DNA from: Pseudomonas marincola
GTDB taxonomy: Bacteria > Pseudomonadota > Gammaproteobacteria > Pseudomonadales > Pseudomonadaceae
DNA length: 64,000 nt
Assembly (NCBI RefSeq): GCF_900116605.1
Contig: NZ_FPBC01000011.1
Coordinates: forward strand, 1-64,000
Direction: 5' to 3'
This document shows positions 17,847 to 25,892 of this stretch, in pieces. A program made the translations under genes and the position numbers. The notes beneath the pieces are model-generated. The model did not search any database. It was not told where the DNA came from and saw only the letters and a program-made list of their open reading frames with translations. The stretch's first letter is position 1; the number at the start of each line of letters is the position of its first letter.

Positions 17847-19199
17847 TCAACGTTCGCCGCGACGACGCAGTTCGTTAGGGTTGAACATCTTGTCGTCTAC
17901 ACGCCCTTCCAGTCCGGCCGTCAGGTCCAGCACTTCGCCTTCCTGAGTGAAGTTGTCGGCGATGTAACGACGCGCGATCAGGTCATAACTGACGTACTCA
18001 AAGCCGGTGCACGCCTGGATTTGCGGGTCAGCCCAAATGCTCCCTTCCTGAACGCGCCACAGGTTGCCTTTGGCGTCGTACATGTCGACGTGCAGCAGGT
18101 TCCAGCTGTCTTCGTCGAAGTAGAATTTGCGCTTGGCAAACGAGTGACGCTTGCCGGCTTTAACAGTCGCCTCGACCACCCATACGCGGTGCTTTTCATA
18201 ACGCTGCGCATCGCGGTTCAGGTAATCCTGCCCCATCAAATCCTCGTACTTGTTGGACTTATCAACGAGCTTGTAGGAGTTGTAAGGCACCAGCATTTCC
18301 TGCTTGCCGATCAGTTTGAAGTCATAACGATCGAGCGCGCCGGTGAACATGTTGATCTGGTCAACGAAATACAGGCTGTCGGTGCCTGCAATCGGGTTGT
18401 CATAGGCAAACGAAGGCGCACGACGCACACGGCGCTGCCCCGGGAAATAAATCCACGAGTCCTGCGGTTTATCCAGTGAGGCGTGTACGAGGTACATTTC
18501 GCCAGCACGCGAAGACGGCGAGAGCACGTTGTAGAGCAGCTTGGCTTCGGTGTTATCCGCACCTTGCGGGTTCTCTACAGCCGGGTTGTTGTAGGGATAG
18601 TATTCGTAGGCCCACTGCTTGAACTCAGAGAGTGCGCCATCGCCTTCGCGTACCAGCAGAGAGATTTGCGCACGGCGACCCTTGGCCATGTAGCGCAGCT
18701 TGTAGTTCCACATCGCTTCGATGCCGCTAGTCGGCTTTGGAAACGGCACTGCCGCACCCACAGCCTGCTCCAGTCGCCAGCCATCGCTGCCAATTTTCGC
18801 TGTCCCGGCGTACTGCGCGGTGCGCTCAGCCACTTGCGCGGGAATCCCGCAACTGCGGTGTGTGGGGTACACATCAAGGCGATAACCGGGGTAGGTCTTG
18901 ATCATCGCCGCCTGCCCTTCAGGCAGCAGCGCCTGATACTGGCTGAGGTTATTGGCATCGACGGTGTATAGCGGTTTTTCTGCCGCATACGGGTTGCCGT
19001 GGCCCGGAGACCAACCTGCAGGCGCCTTGCTCAGGCCACCACTCCAGGCGGGGATGCTGCCGTCGGCATTACCCGCGAGCTCTGCTCCGATAGGCGTCAG
19101 TTGGTTAGCCGATGCATTAGCGTCGGCCGCGGACGCCAGTTGCACAGACAAGATGACTGACAACGCGCCGCCCAATACGGTACGTGGGAACGATTTCAT
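17847..19199 (-). CDS. DUF1329 outer-membrane lipoprotein-sorting-like protein
   Basis: A 450-residue protein of the DUF1329 family, with a signal peptide (1-24, ending QLASA) and motifs such as QLTPIGAELAGNADGSIPAW, RRVRRAPSFAYD and a C-terminal KRKFYFDEDSWNLL. The fold is related to LolA/LolB-like hydrophobic carriers. Signal peptidase II processing is not indicated by a lipobox, so it is probably a soluble periplasmic carrier. It is the first gene of the export operon, with GGAG upstream of the ATG, and the DUF1302 gene follows after 15 bp. Confidence 0.88.
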   Translation of the reverse strand: MKSFPRTVLGGALSVILSVQLASAADANASANQLTPIGAELAGNADGSIPAWSGGLSKAPAGWSPGHGNPYAAEKPLYTVDANNLSQYQALLPEGQAAMIKTYPGYRLDVYPTHRSCGIPAQVAERTAQYAGTAKIGSDGWRLEQAVGAAVPFPKPTSGIEAMWNYKLRYMAKGRRAQISLLVREGDGALSEFKQWAYEYYPYNNPAVENPQGADNTEAKLLYNVLSPSSRAGEMYLVHASLDKPQDSWIYFPGQRRVRRAPSFAYDNPIAGTDSLYFVDQINMFTGALDRYDFKLIGKQEMLVPYNSYKLVDKSNKYEDLMGQDYLNRDAQRYEKHRVWVVEATVKAGKRHSFAKRKFYFDEDSWNLLHVDMYDAKGNLWRVQEGSIWADPQIQACTGFEYVSYDLIARRYIADNFTQEGEVLDLTAGLEGRVDDKMFNPNELRRRGER

Positions 19200-19920
19200 G
19201 AGTTTCTCCAGGAATTATTATTGTGCGACGTCAGACAATTCACCCACGCACGCGCCGAACCATCGCCTAAGCAACGGAATGCTGAGCGTTGAGCGGGTAT
19301 TTCTGACAGGAGCGAAAACAAATGTGGCAACGACGCAACAGCGCCGAAAAAATCGTGAGACCTAGAGGCTCTGATCGGAGGGGAGCGGTGATTACAGTGA
19401 CTGACAATCCAGCAATGCGCAGCCATCTGCCAGTGCCGCGGGAATGATCACAACAGACGGCGTCTATCGCATCCATTGATTGCTCAGCCCCGCCCAATGG
19501 GACTGAAACCCAAGGCTTAATCCACCCCATACCAACAACCTCTGTCACTTCTTATTTTTTTGCAGTTACCGCCTTGATCGAAATCGCCATACCGCGCAAT
19601 GGCCGGCAACTCACAGTCGTCAAGGAAGTCGCAACCGAAAGTAATGTTTTTTTGTAACAAGAGCTTGCCAGTAGATGACACGGCGCCTGACATTTGGTGT
19701 CAAAAGCAGTGGATAAGGCGCTGGGAACGGCGGTTAGCGATGAGAGTGCTAGCCGGGAAGGTGCGAAGCGCAGACTGGGGGGAGCTGGATTTTTGGGGAG
19801 TCTGCTGGGGGTTATTGGGATTTAGTGCAGCTATCGCAGCCGCAGAATAGCGGCCACAGCTCCGGTTGCCGCAGCATTAGCTGCCACCCAGCAGCGCAAC
19901 TCTGTTTCTGGGTTTGGCTG
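19200..19920. promoter_or_regulatory. Long upstream region of the export operon
   Basis: A 721-bp stretch without a believable gene between the AraC gene and the DUF1329 start. It contains the second palindromic operator (19666-19702) followed on the minus strand by an A/T-run region (19640-19660). I looked for a sigma-54 -24/-12 pair on the minus strand and found none with a full GG-N10-GC and good flanks. The 5' leader would be long if the promoter lies beside the operator. Confidence 0.5.
19666..19702. promoter_or_regulatory. Palindromic operator, copy 2 (upstream of DUF1329)
   Basis: Arms TGCCAGTAGATGACA (19666-19680) and TGACATTTGGTGTCA (19688-19702) with a 7-bp spacer, the same layout as copy 1. 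In the central 30 bp, AGATGACA-N10-CAT(C/T)TGG(C/T)GTCA, 18 of the 20 fixed positions are identical between the copies. It lies about 470 bp upstream of the DUF1329 gene and 220 bp beyond the end of the AraC gene. Confidence 0.65.
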
Positions 19921-20922
19921 TCAGGCTTTGGCGCGTTGGCGGTATTGCAGAGGGGTGAGTTGATGCCAGCGGCGAAAGGCGCGGCTAAAGGAACTGGCCT
20001 CCGAGTAGCCGAGCAGCAAGGCTATTTCGGTAAAGCTGTAGTCAGACTGTGCCACGTAGTTTTCGGCAAGCGAGCGGCGAACGCCCTCAACCATCTGACT
20101 GAAATCCAGCCCCTGCACAGACAAACGCCGCTGCAAGGTGCGCACGCCCAAACGCATACTCGCAGCCACTTGTTCAATGCTGACATTGCCACTGCCTAAA
20201 CCACTGGCGATGTGTCGGCCCATCTGGCTCAGCAAGTCAGTTGCAGCCGCACGCGTTTCGCGCTGCTGCTCCAGAAAAGGCTCGAGTGCCTGAAACAAAC
20301 GGGTGTCGGCGGTGCCAACAGGCATGTCCAGAATGTCGCGCGAGAAACACACGCGATTGTCCGGGCGATTGAAGAATATCGGGCAATTGAACACCTGACG
20401 ATGAAAGCTCAGATCGGCGGGAGCATCATGTTCAAAATCAACCCTTATCGGGGTTAACGTCGGATTCTGCGTCACTTCGCGGAACAGACTCAGCGCAATG
20501 CCGATGGAAAACTCCGCATCCTGACGGCGGCGCACAATCGCCGGATCGGTAATCTGATAGGCCAGCGCGACTGTCTTGGCGTCTTCGTCGATATCAACCC
20601 GCGTACCTTGAGTTAACACCGCAATAAAACGCGATAAACAGCGCAGCACCATTTGCATGGACGGGGCACTGCGAACCGCATGCCCGTATGCGCCAAGCTC
20701 ATGGCTGTGGGTGCTGATGCCTACTTGCAGGCCAATAGTCGGGCTGACTTCCTGGCCCAAAATTTCCCAAAGCGCCACGTACTGGCTAAGCGGAATTTCA
20801 GACTCAGGAGAATTGAGAACAGAGTCCCCCAAGCCGACAAAGCCGAGGTAAGGCTCGAACAATCCCGCGTTACGCGTGAAAAAACTCTCGGCGAAAATCG
20901 TGTGACAACTGTGAACGGCCAT
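19921..20922 (-). CDS. AraC-family regulator with Arabinose_bd-type sensor
   Basis: A 333-residue regulator. The N-terminal two-thirds (about 20-205) is the Arabinose_bd/OruR-type sensor common in regulators of catabolic genes. The C-terminal double helix-turn-helix (about 235-330) includes VSIEQVAASMRLGVRTLQRR and FTEIALLLGYSEASSFSRAF. It is upstream of and on the same strand as the whole cluster. It is the obvious candidate to bind the two palindromic elements and to respond to the amine or another substrate. Inverted rather than direct repeats are less usual for AraC proteins, so this link is an inference. Confidence 0.85.
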   Translation of the reverse strand: MAVHSCHTIFAESFFTRNAGLFEPYLGFVGLGDSVLNSPESEIPLSQYVALWEILGQEVSPTIGLQVGISTHSHELGAYGHAVRSAPSMQMVLRCLSRFIAVLTQGTRVDIDEDAKTVALAYQITDPAIVRRRQDAEFSIGIALSLFREVTQNPTLTPIRVDFEHDAPADLSFHRQVFNCPIFFNRPDNRVCFSRDILDMPVGTADTRLFQALEPFLEQQRETRAAATDLLSQMGRHIASGLGSGNVSIEQVAASMRLGVRTLQRRLSVQGLDFSQMVEGVRRSLAENYVAQSDYSFTEIALLLGYSEASSFSRAFRRWHQLTPLQYRQRAKA

Positions 20923-21205
20923 AGGGTTGGGGAGAGGCTAGTTAAAACTATTATTGTTGGTAGCCAAGCACAGCCCGGCACTGATTCAGCGCCCCATCAT
21001 AGAGCCATAGAAATATTTTGCAAAGATTAGGCTCTGCCAACGGGCCGCCCGATCGTCTGAGGCCGTCGAGTAGCCAGCAATCAATCTTAAAGCCTGCAAC
21101 GATGTAAGGTTGGCGATCACATCAAGTAATTGAAACCCGCGATTTCAAAGCTCAACTCCATTGCATCTCCATCACGGACGACTCAGTGGGTAGGGTTTGG
21201 TCAGG

Positions 21206-22051
21206 CTACTTTAGCCGCGATTCGCTCCACTGCTTCACCAGCAAAATAACCAGCGCCAGCAGCAATAACAGGCTGGCAACGCTGAAGGCGGCGACGTGGT
21301 TGTATTCGTTGTAGAGAATCTCGACATGCAGCGGCAGCGTGTTGGTGTAGCCACGAATATGCCCCGACACCACCGAAACAGCGCCGAACTCGCCCATGGC
21401 GCGGGCCGTGCACAGCACCACGCCATAAATCAGCCCCCACTTGATGTTCGGCAACGTCACGTGCCAGAACATCTGCCAGCCGTTGGCCCCCAGCAGGCGT
21501 GCGGCCTCTTCTTCTTGCGTGCCCTGCCCCTGCATAAGCGGGATCAGCTCACGGGCAACAAAGGGTACGGTGACAAAGACAGTCGCCAGAACGATGCCCG
21601 GCAAGGCGAAAATAATCTGGATATCGTGCGCTCGCAGCCAAGGGCCGATAAAGCCTTGCGCGCCGAACAGCAGCACATAGATAAGCCCAGCGATAACAGG
21701 CGAAACCGAGAAAGGCAGGTCGATAAGCGTGACCAGAATGCTCTTGCCGCGAAAGCTGTATTTGCTCACGCACCAGGCAGCGGCCACGCCAAATATCAGG
21801 TTCAGCGGCACCGATATGCCAACAGCCAGCAGCGTCAGTTGCAGTGCGGCAACGGCGTCCGCCTCAAAGACCGAAGCCAGGAAAGTGCCAATTCCATGCT
21901 TGAGCGCCTCACTGACCACGATCAGCAGTGGCAACAACAGAAACAGCGCAAACACCAACCAGGCGCTGACGATGAGTACACGACGACCAATCGCATTGCC
22001 GCGCCGTTTAGCGTTACTTGCAGCACCCGCTGCGAGCGTAATGGATGACAT
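21206..22051 (-). CDS. cysW: Sulphate ABC transporter permease CysW
   Basis: A 281-residue inner-membrane permease with about six transmembrane helices and the EAA loop region (QEEEAARLLGANGWQMFWHVTLP) that contacts the ATPase. The sequence is close to Pseudomonas CysW throughout. With CysT it forms the channel for sulphate and thiosulphate delivered by Sbp. It starts 10 bp after the cysT stop. Normally cysA follows directly; here 283 bp without a gene and then an AraC gene follow. Confidence 0.92.
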   Translation of the reverse strand: MSSITLAAGAASNAKRRGNAIGRRVLIVSAWLVFALFLLLPLLIVVSEALKHGIGTFLASVFEADAVAALQLTLLAVGISVPLNLIFGVAAAWCVSKYSFRGKSILVTLIDLPFSVSPVIAGLIYVLLFGAQGFIGPWLRAHDIQIIFALPGIVLATVFVTVPFVARELIPLMQGQGTQEEEAARLLGANGWQMFWHVTLPNIKWGLIYGVVLCTARAMGEFGAVSVVSGHIRGYTNTLPLHVEILYNEYNHVAAFSVASLLLLLALVILLVKQWSESRLK

Positions 22052-22061
22052 GGGGCGGCCC

Positions 22062-22880
22062 TCAGGACTTGGCGATTTGTCGTTGCAGCAGATTGATCAG
22101 CAGCAACAGGATAAATGACACCAGCAGCATCAGCACACCGATCGCCGTGGCGCCGTGATAGTCGTATTGGTCGAGCTTGACCATGATCAGCAGCGGCAGA
22201 ATCTCGGTTTTCATCGGCATGTTGCCCGCAATAAAAATCACCGAGCCGTACTCGCCAACCCCACGAGCGAACGCCAGAGAAAAGCCGGTGAGCCACGCGG
22301 GTAGCATCGCCGGCAGCAGCACATGACGAAACACCTGCAACGGCTTTGCCCCCAGACAAGCAGCGGCCTCTTCGACCTCTCGCGGGATGTCGGCCAACAC
22401 CGGCTGTAATGTGCGCACCACGAAAGGCAACGTGACGAAAGTCAGGGCCAGCGTGATGCCGATGGGCGTGTAAGCGATCTTCACGCCCCAGCTTGCGGCC
22501 AATTGGCCAAGCATGCCGCTGGGGGCATACAGGGCTGTGAGAGCGATACCGGCCACCGCTGTCGGCAAGGCAAATGGCAAATCGATCATCGCCTCAATCA
22601 CCTTGCGGCCGGGGAATGTGTAGCGCACCAGCGCCCAGGCCAACAGCGTTCCGATAATGCCGTTGATTGCGGCGGCCGCGAAGGCGGTGGCAAAACTCAG
22701 CTTGAGCGCTGCCTGCACCCGCGGCGCGGAAACAATCGACCAGAACTCGGCCCAACTCAGCTGCGCGGCATGCACGAACATGGCCCCGAGAGGGATCAGC
22801 ACCAACAAGCTGAGATAAACCAGGGTGTAGCCCAGCGTCAGGCCAAAGCCGGGTATCACCGGGGAAATGCTTCTCGACAT
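22062..22880 (-). CDS. cysT: Sulphate ABC transporter permease CysT
   Basis: A 272-residue permease (also called CysU) with the family start MSRSISPVIPGFGLTLGYT, six predicted helices and an EAA-type loop (REVEEAAACLGAKPLQVFRHVLLP). I use the ATG at 22880; the longer frame adds an unlikely extension into the intergenic region. It pairs with CysW downstream and follows the sulphate-binding protein gene with a 164-bp gap. Confidence 0.93.
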   Translation of the reverse strand: MSRSISPVIPGFGLTLGYTLVYLSLLVLIPLGAMFVHAAQLSWAEFWSIVSAPRVQAALKLSFATAFAAAAINGIIGTLLAWALVRYTFPGRKVIEAMIDLPFALPTAVAGIALTALYAPSGMLGQLAASWGVKIAYTPIGITLALTFVTLPFVVRTLQPVLADIPREVEEAAACLGAKPLQVFRHVLLPAMLPAWLTGFSLAFARGVGEYGSVIFIAGNMPMKTEILPLLIMVKLDQYDYHGATAIGVLMLLVSFILLLLINLLQRQIAKS

Positions 22881-23044
22881 AACGAGGCCTATAACTGAAA
22901 TGGGCTGGGGAAGTTGCCGGTAATAAAGCGCAAGCGTGACGTGACTGAACTCAGGATCGCGCAAGGGCGAGTGATCACCCAGCGCAATCGGACTGGCGCA
23001 TTAGCTGCGCTAATCCATCGTCGCCATCACGCCTGCAAACGGTT

Positions 23045-24043
23045 TTAGTGCGCCTGATAGATCTGATCGAACACACCACCGTCGTTGAAGAACTTCGGTT
23101 GCGCGGTCTTCCAGCCGTTAAAGTCCTTATCAACAGTGACCAGCTTTAACGCCGGAAACTGCGTGGAGAACTCGGCTGCAATCGCCTGATTACGCGGACG
23201 ATAAAAGTGCTTGGCCGCGAGACGCTGGCCTTCATCGCTGTACAAGTAATTGAGATACGCTTCGGCCACTTTGCGCGTGCCTTTTTTGTCGACGTTTTCA
23301 TCGACCACGGCCACAGGCGGCTCAGCCAGAATCGACAATGATGGCGCGACAATTTCGAAGTTCTCGCCGCCCTCTTCTTTCAATGCCAGAAAGGCTTCGT
23401 TCTCCCAAGCCAGCAGCACATCACCGATCTGGTTATTGACGAAGGTGATGGTTGAGCCGCGCGCCCCGGTGTCGAGAACCGGCACGTTTTTGTAGAGCTT
23501 CTCAACGAACGCCTGCGCTTGTGTATCGCTGCCGTAGTGCTGTTTGGCGTAAGCCCACGCAGCGAGGAAGTTCCAGCGCGCCCCGCCCGAGGTTTTCGGG
23601 TTCGGGGTGATTACGGCGACATCGGGTTTGACCAGATCGTCCCAGTCCTTAATGCCGTGCGGGTTGCCCTTGCGCACCAGAAATACGATGGTTGAGGTGT
23701 ACGGCGTACTCGATTGCGGCAAGCGCTGTTGCCAGTTTTCCGGGATCAACTTGCCGAGCTTGTACAACTCATCAACATCACCGGCCAGAGCCAACGTCAC
23801 CACGTCGGCACGCAAGCCGTCGATCACGGCGCGGGCCTGTTTGCCCGAGCCGCCGTGTGACTGTTGAATGGTTACAGGCTCATTGCCCTGTACTTGCCAG
23901 TGCTTGTTGAAGGCGACATTAAACTCGCTGTAGAACTCGCGGGTCGGGTCGTATGAGACGTTGAGCAGCGTTTGTGCGGCAGCCACCGGGCCGGCGATAA
24001 ACAAGCTAGCGAGCGAGGCAAAAGCAAAATGACGAATAGACAT
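23045..24043 (-). CDS. sbp: Periplasmic sulphate-binding protein
   Basis: A 332-residue solute-binding protein with a signal peptide (about 1-22, ending GPVAAA). Typical features are LLNVSYDPTREFY, QSHGGSGKQARAVIDGL, PNPKTSGGARWNFLAAW and the C-terminal GGVFDQIY. It binds sulphate in the periplasm for CysTW. The ATG at 24043 has a perfect GGAG 7 bases upstream; the longer frame is discarded. It lies between oscA and cysT as in other pseudomonads. Confidence 0.94.
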   Translation of the reverse strand: MSIRHFAFASLASLFIAGPVAAAQTLLNVSYDPTREFYSEFNVAFNKHWQVQGNEPVTIQQSHGGSGKQARAVIDGLRADVVTLALAGDVDELYKLGKLIPENWQQRLPQSSTPYTSTIVFLVRKGNPHGIKDWDDLVKPDVAVITPNPKTSGGARWNFLAAWAYAKQHYGSDTQAQAFVEKLYKNVPVLDTGARGSTITFVNNQIGDVLLAWENEAFLALKEEGGENFEIVAPSLSILAEPPVAVVDENVDKKGTRKVAEAYLNYLYSDEGQRLAAKHFYRPRNQAIAAEFSTQFPALKLVTVDKDFNGWKTAQPKFFNDGGVFDQIYQAH

Positions 24044-24184
24044 GGGACAACTCCTAAAGGGCAATTTTTCTTTAGGCCTGGCTGCCAGACGCGTATTTGC
24101 GAATGAGGCGCCAGAACCGGTGCGTGTGGGATTCACGCCCTCCGGTTGTCCAGTCGGGCTGATGGTGCTAAAGGGTGTTAATGA

Positions 24185-24367
24185 TCAGGCCTGCTTAGCC
24201 GCAGGCGCGTTAATGCGGAATTTTTCCTTGCGTTCGACTTGTACGACCTGGCCGTTATGTACGGTGATTTCCACCGAGCCGAACCTGAGCCCGCGCAGCT
24301 GCGAGGCAATTTCGCGCAGCAGATTCGCCTCGGCTTCAGCCTCGGCAGCGGCAAGCGTTGCAGTCAT
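24185..24367 (-). CDS. oscA: Sulphur-starvation response protein OscA
   Basis: A 60-residue cytoplasmic protein of the DUF2292/YezD type, with the conserved core LRGLRFGSVEITVHNGQVVQVER. OscA is known in pseudomonads as a small protein induced by sulphur limitation and needed for use of organosulphur compounds. Its place directly upstream of sbp-cysTW supports the call. The start is preceded by AAGGAG. The molecular function is not established. Confidence 0.88.
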   Translation of the reverse strand: MTATLAAAEAEAEANLLREIASQLRGLRFGSVEITVHNGQVVQVERKEKFRINAPAAKQA

Positions 24368-24623
24368 GTTTTTACTCCTTGAACAATTGCGGCGAGATCG
24401 GCTGAAACGCCCCTGTCACGGGCCATGAAGCGGATAGTAGTGAGAATTTTATATGCTTAAAAATATCATTTAATAACATTGATATTCTTTTAATGAATAT
24501 AAAAAGATTTGCCCTATCCTGCGCAATCTCCGCACACAAAAGCATAAGCAAATAATTTCTTATTCTTTTTTAAAGCACAAAAGCCGCCCTACACTGCACG
24601 CATTCAAACGTGCAGGAGGGCGC
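24368..24623. promoter_or_regulatory. AT-rich divergent control region of oscA and the hydrolase gene
   Basis: A strikingly AT-rich stretch (24435-24590) with three inverted repeats: AATATCA/TGATATT (24462-24468, 24480-24486), ATATTC/GAATAT (24482-24487, 24495-24500) and ATAAG/CTTAT (24544-24548, 24559-24563). CysB, the activator of sulphate-starvation genes, recognises loosely conserved AT-rich sequences, so these are candidate sites. No single -35/-10 pair is convincing. Confidence 0.45.
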
Positions 24624-25208
24624 ATGATGCGCGACCAAACTATCCGTTACCTGATAGTGCCGGGCTGGCAGGGATCAGCCGACAACCATTGGCAAAGCCA
24701 TTGGCATCGCAGCCTGCCGAACAGTGATCGGGTTGAGCAAAGTGACTGGCAAAACCCTCAGCGCGAAGCGTGGGTAAGTCAATTGCAGCGCGCCATAGAG
24801 AGCGACTCGCGGCAAACGGTGTTGATTGCGCACAGCCTCGGTTGCATTACCGTTGCGCATTGGGCAGCGCAGGCACCTGACGAATTGCTCGACAGAATAT
24901 CCGCCGCCTTGCTGGTGGCTCCGGCCGACGTTGAAAGGCTCAATTGCCCGCTGCCATTACAGAACTTCGCGCCGATTTCGCAGCAGCCCCTGCCGTTCCC
25001 GAGCCGGTTGATCGGCTCGGACACCGACTCGGCTGCCAGTGCAACTCGCGCCCGGTTTCTGGCTCAACAATGGGGCAGCGAGGCGACCATCCTCAACGGC
25101 GCAGGCCACATCAACGTCGAGTCGGGGCACAACCATTGGGAGTCTGGTTTCAGCTATCTGTATGAACTGCAATGCCGCGTCGAGCAGCAAGCCCGCCGCC
25201 AGGCATGA
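24624..25208 (+). CDS. RBBP9/YdeN-family serine hydrolase
   Basis: A 194-residue alpha/beta hydrolase of the RBBP9/YdeN family. The nucleophile is S71 in IAHSLGC, the acid is probably D133 or D135 in GSDTDS, and the catalytic histidine lies in GAGHINVESGHNHW. The N-terminal IVPGWQGSADNHWQSHW is diagnostic. The substrate is unknown for nearly all bacterial members; esterase activity is usual. The start has AGGAGGGC upstream. It is divergent from oscA and shares its control region, so a link to sulphur supply is possible but unproven. Confidence 0.88.
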   Translation: MMRDQTIRYLIVPGWQGSADNHWQSHWHRSLPNSDRVEQSDWQNPQREAWVSQLQRAIESDSRQTVLIAHSLGCITVAHWAAQAPDELLDRISAALLVAPADVERLNCPLPLQNFAPISQQPLPFPSRLIGSDTDSAASATRARFLAQQWGSEATILNGAGHINVESGHNHWESGFSYLYELQCRVEQQARRQA

Positions 25209-25226
25209 TCGGCGGGTTGTCCTGGA

Positions 25227-25778
25227 TTACAGGTCCACCCGCACAACCCTGACGCCAAAGCCAAGACGTTCGGCAAAATCGTCCAGGAAGCTCTGCTTGA
25301 ACTCGGCATCGGCCCAGTTGTTGAAGATGAAGCCCAGATTGGAAAACGCACACGGCTGCAAGAACAGAAAGCCGTTGATGTCGTCTTCAAAGCGGCATTC
25401 AGGGCAGGTGAAATTATCGGTGCGCCCGGGCATCCAGTCTTCGAGGCTGTCGAACAGCGCCTCACCGATTTCCTGACGGCACTCCGGGCAACCGGCCTCT
25501 TCCTTGAACCCTTCTTGAGGGGTGAAGATGCAGCGCTTGGTGATAATTTCCAGGCCATTAACCGGCTGGTCGAACGGCAGCAAGTCGGGATGTTTAACCA
25601 CTTTGCGTGCACCGGGCGCGATGGCATAGGCCATGCACTGGAAAGTACGCCCGCAGGTCGTCACCTGTTCGGCGATGATGTTCTGCTGCACCAACCAGCG
25701 CACAACCGCCCGTGCGCGGCCCTCATGCCCGGGAAAGCTGGAGATCAGCGGCACAACGATGGCTTGTTGTTCGCTCAT
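25227..25778 (-). CDS. Conserved protein with two Cys pairs, function unknown
   Basis: A 183-residue cytoplasmic protein. Two C-P-E-C pairs, in GCPECRQEIGEALFD and NFTCPECRFEDDINGF, form a likely zinc ribbon; an earlier Cys pair (TTCGRTFQC) may join it. I recognise it as a conserved pseudomonad protein that is sometimes labelled a sugar ABC transporter ATPase, but it has no Walker motifs and that name should be ignored. I choose the ATG at 25778. It converges with the hydrolase gene (18 bp) and is divergent from xseA. Confidence 0.7.
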   Translation of the reverse strand: MSEQQAIVVPLISSFPGHEGRARAVVRWLVQQNIIAEQVTTCGRTFQCMAYAIAPGARKVVKHPDLLPFDQPVNGLEIITKRCIFTPQEGFKEEAGCPECRQEIGEALFDSLEDWMPGRTDNFTCPECRFEDDINGFLFLQPCAFSNLGFIFNNWADAEFKQSFLDDFAERLGFGVRVVRVDL

Positions 25779-25892
25779 GAGGCGACCTCGTTGAATATTC
25801 AAGGCGCGCAGCTTAGCGGCGCCAACTCGCAGGTCAAGACAATCCAGACGCGGAGTCTATGGTTCAACCCTTAAACCCATTATCATCGGCGC

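Noticed and set aside
19486..19503. Possible sigma-54 promoter on the minus strand ahead of the export operon
   Set aside because: GG-N10-GC spacing is present but the flanking consensus positions mostly fail.
19599..19850. An 83-codon frame upstream of the export operon
   Set aside because: No ribosome-binding site or recognisable feature; it covers the palindromic operator and is probably chance.
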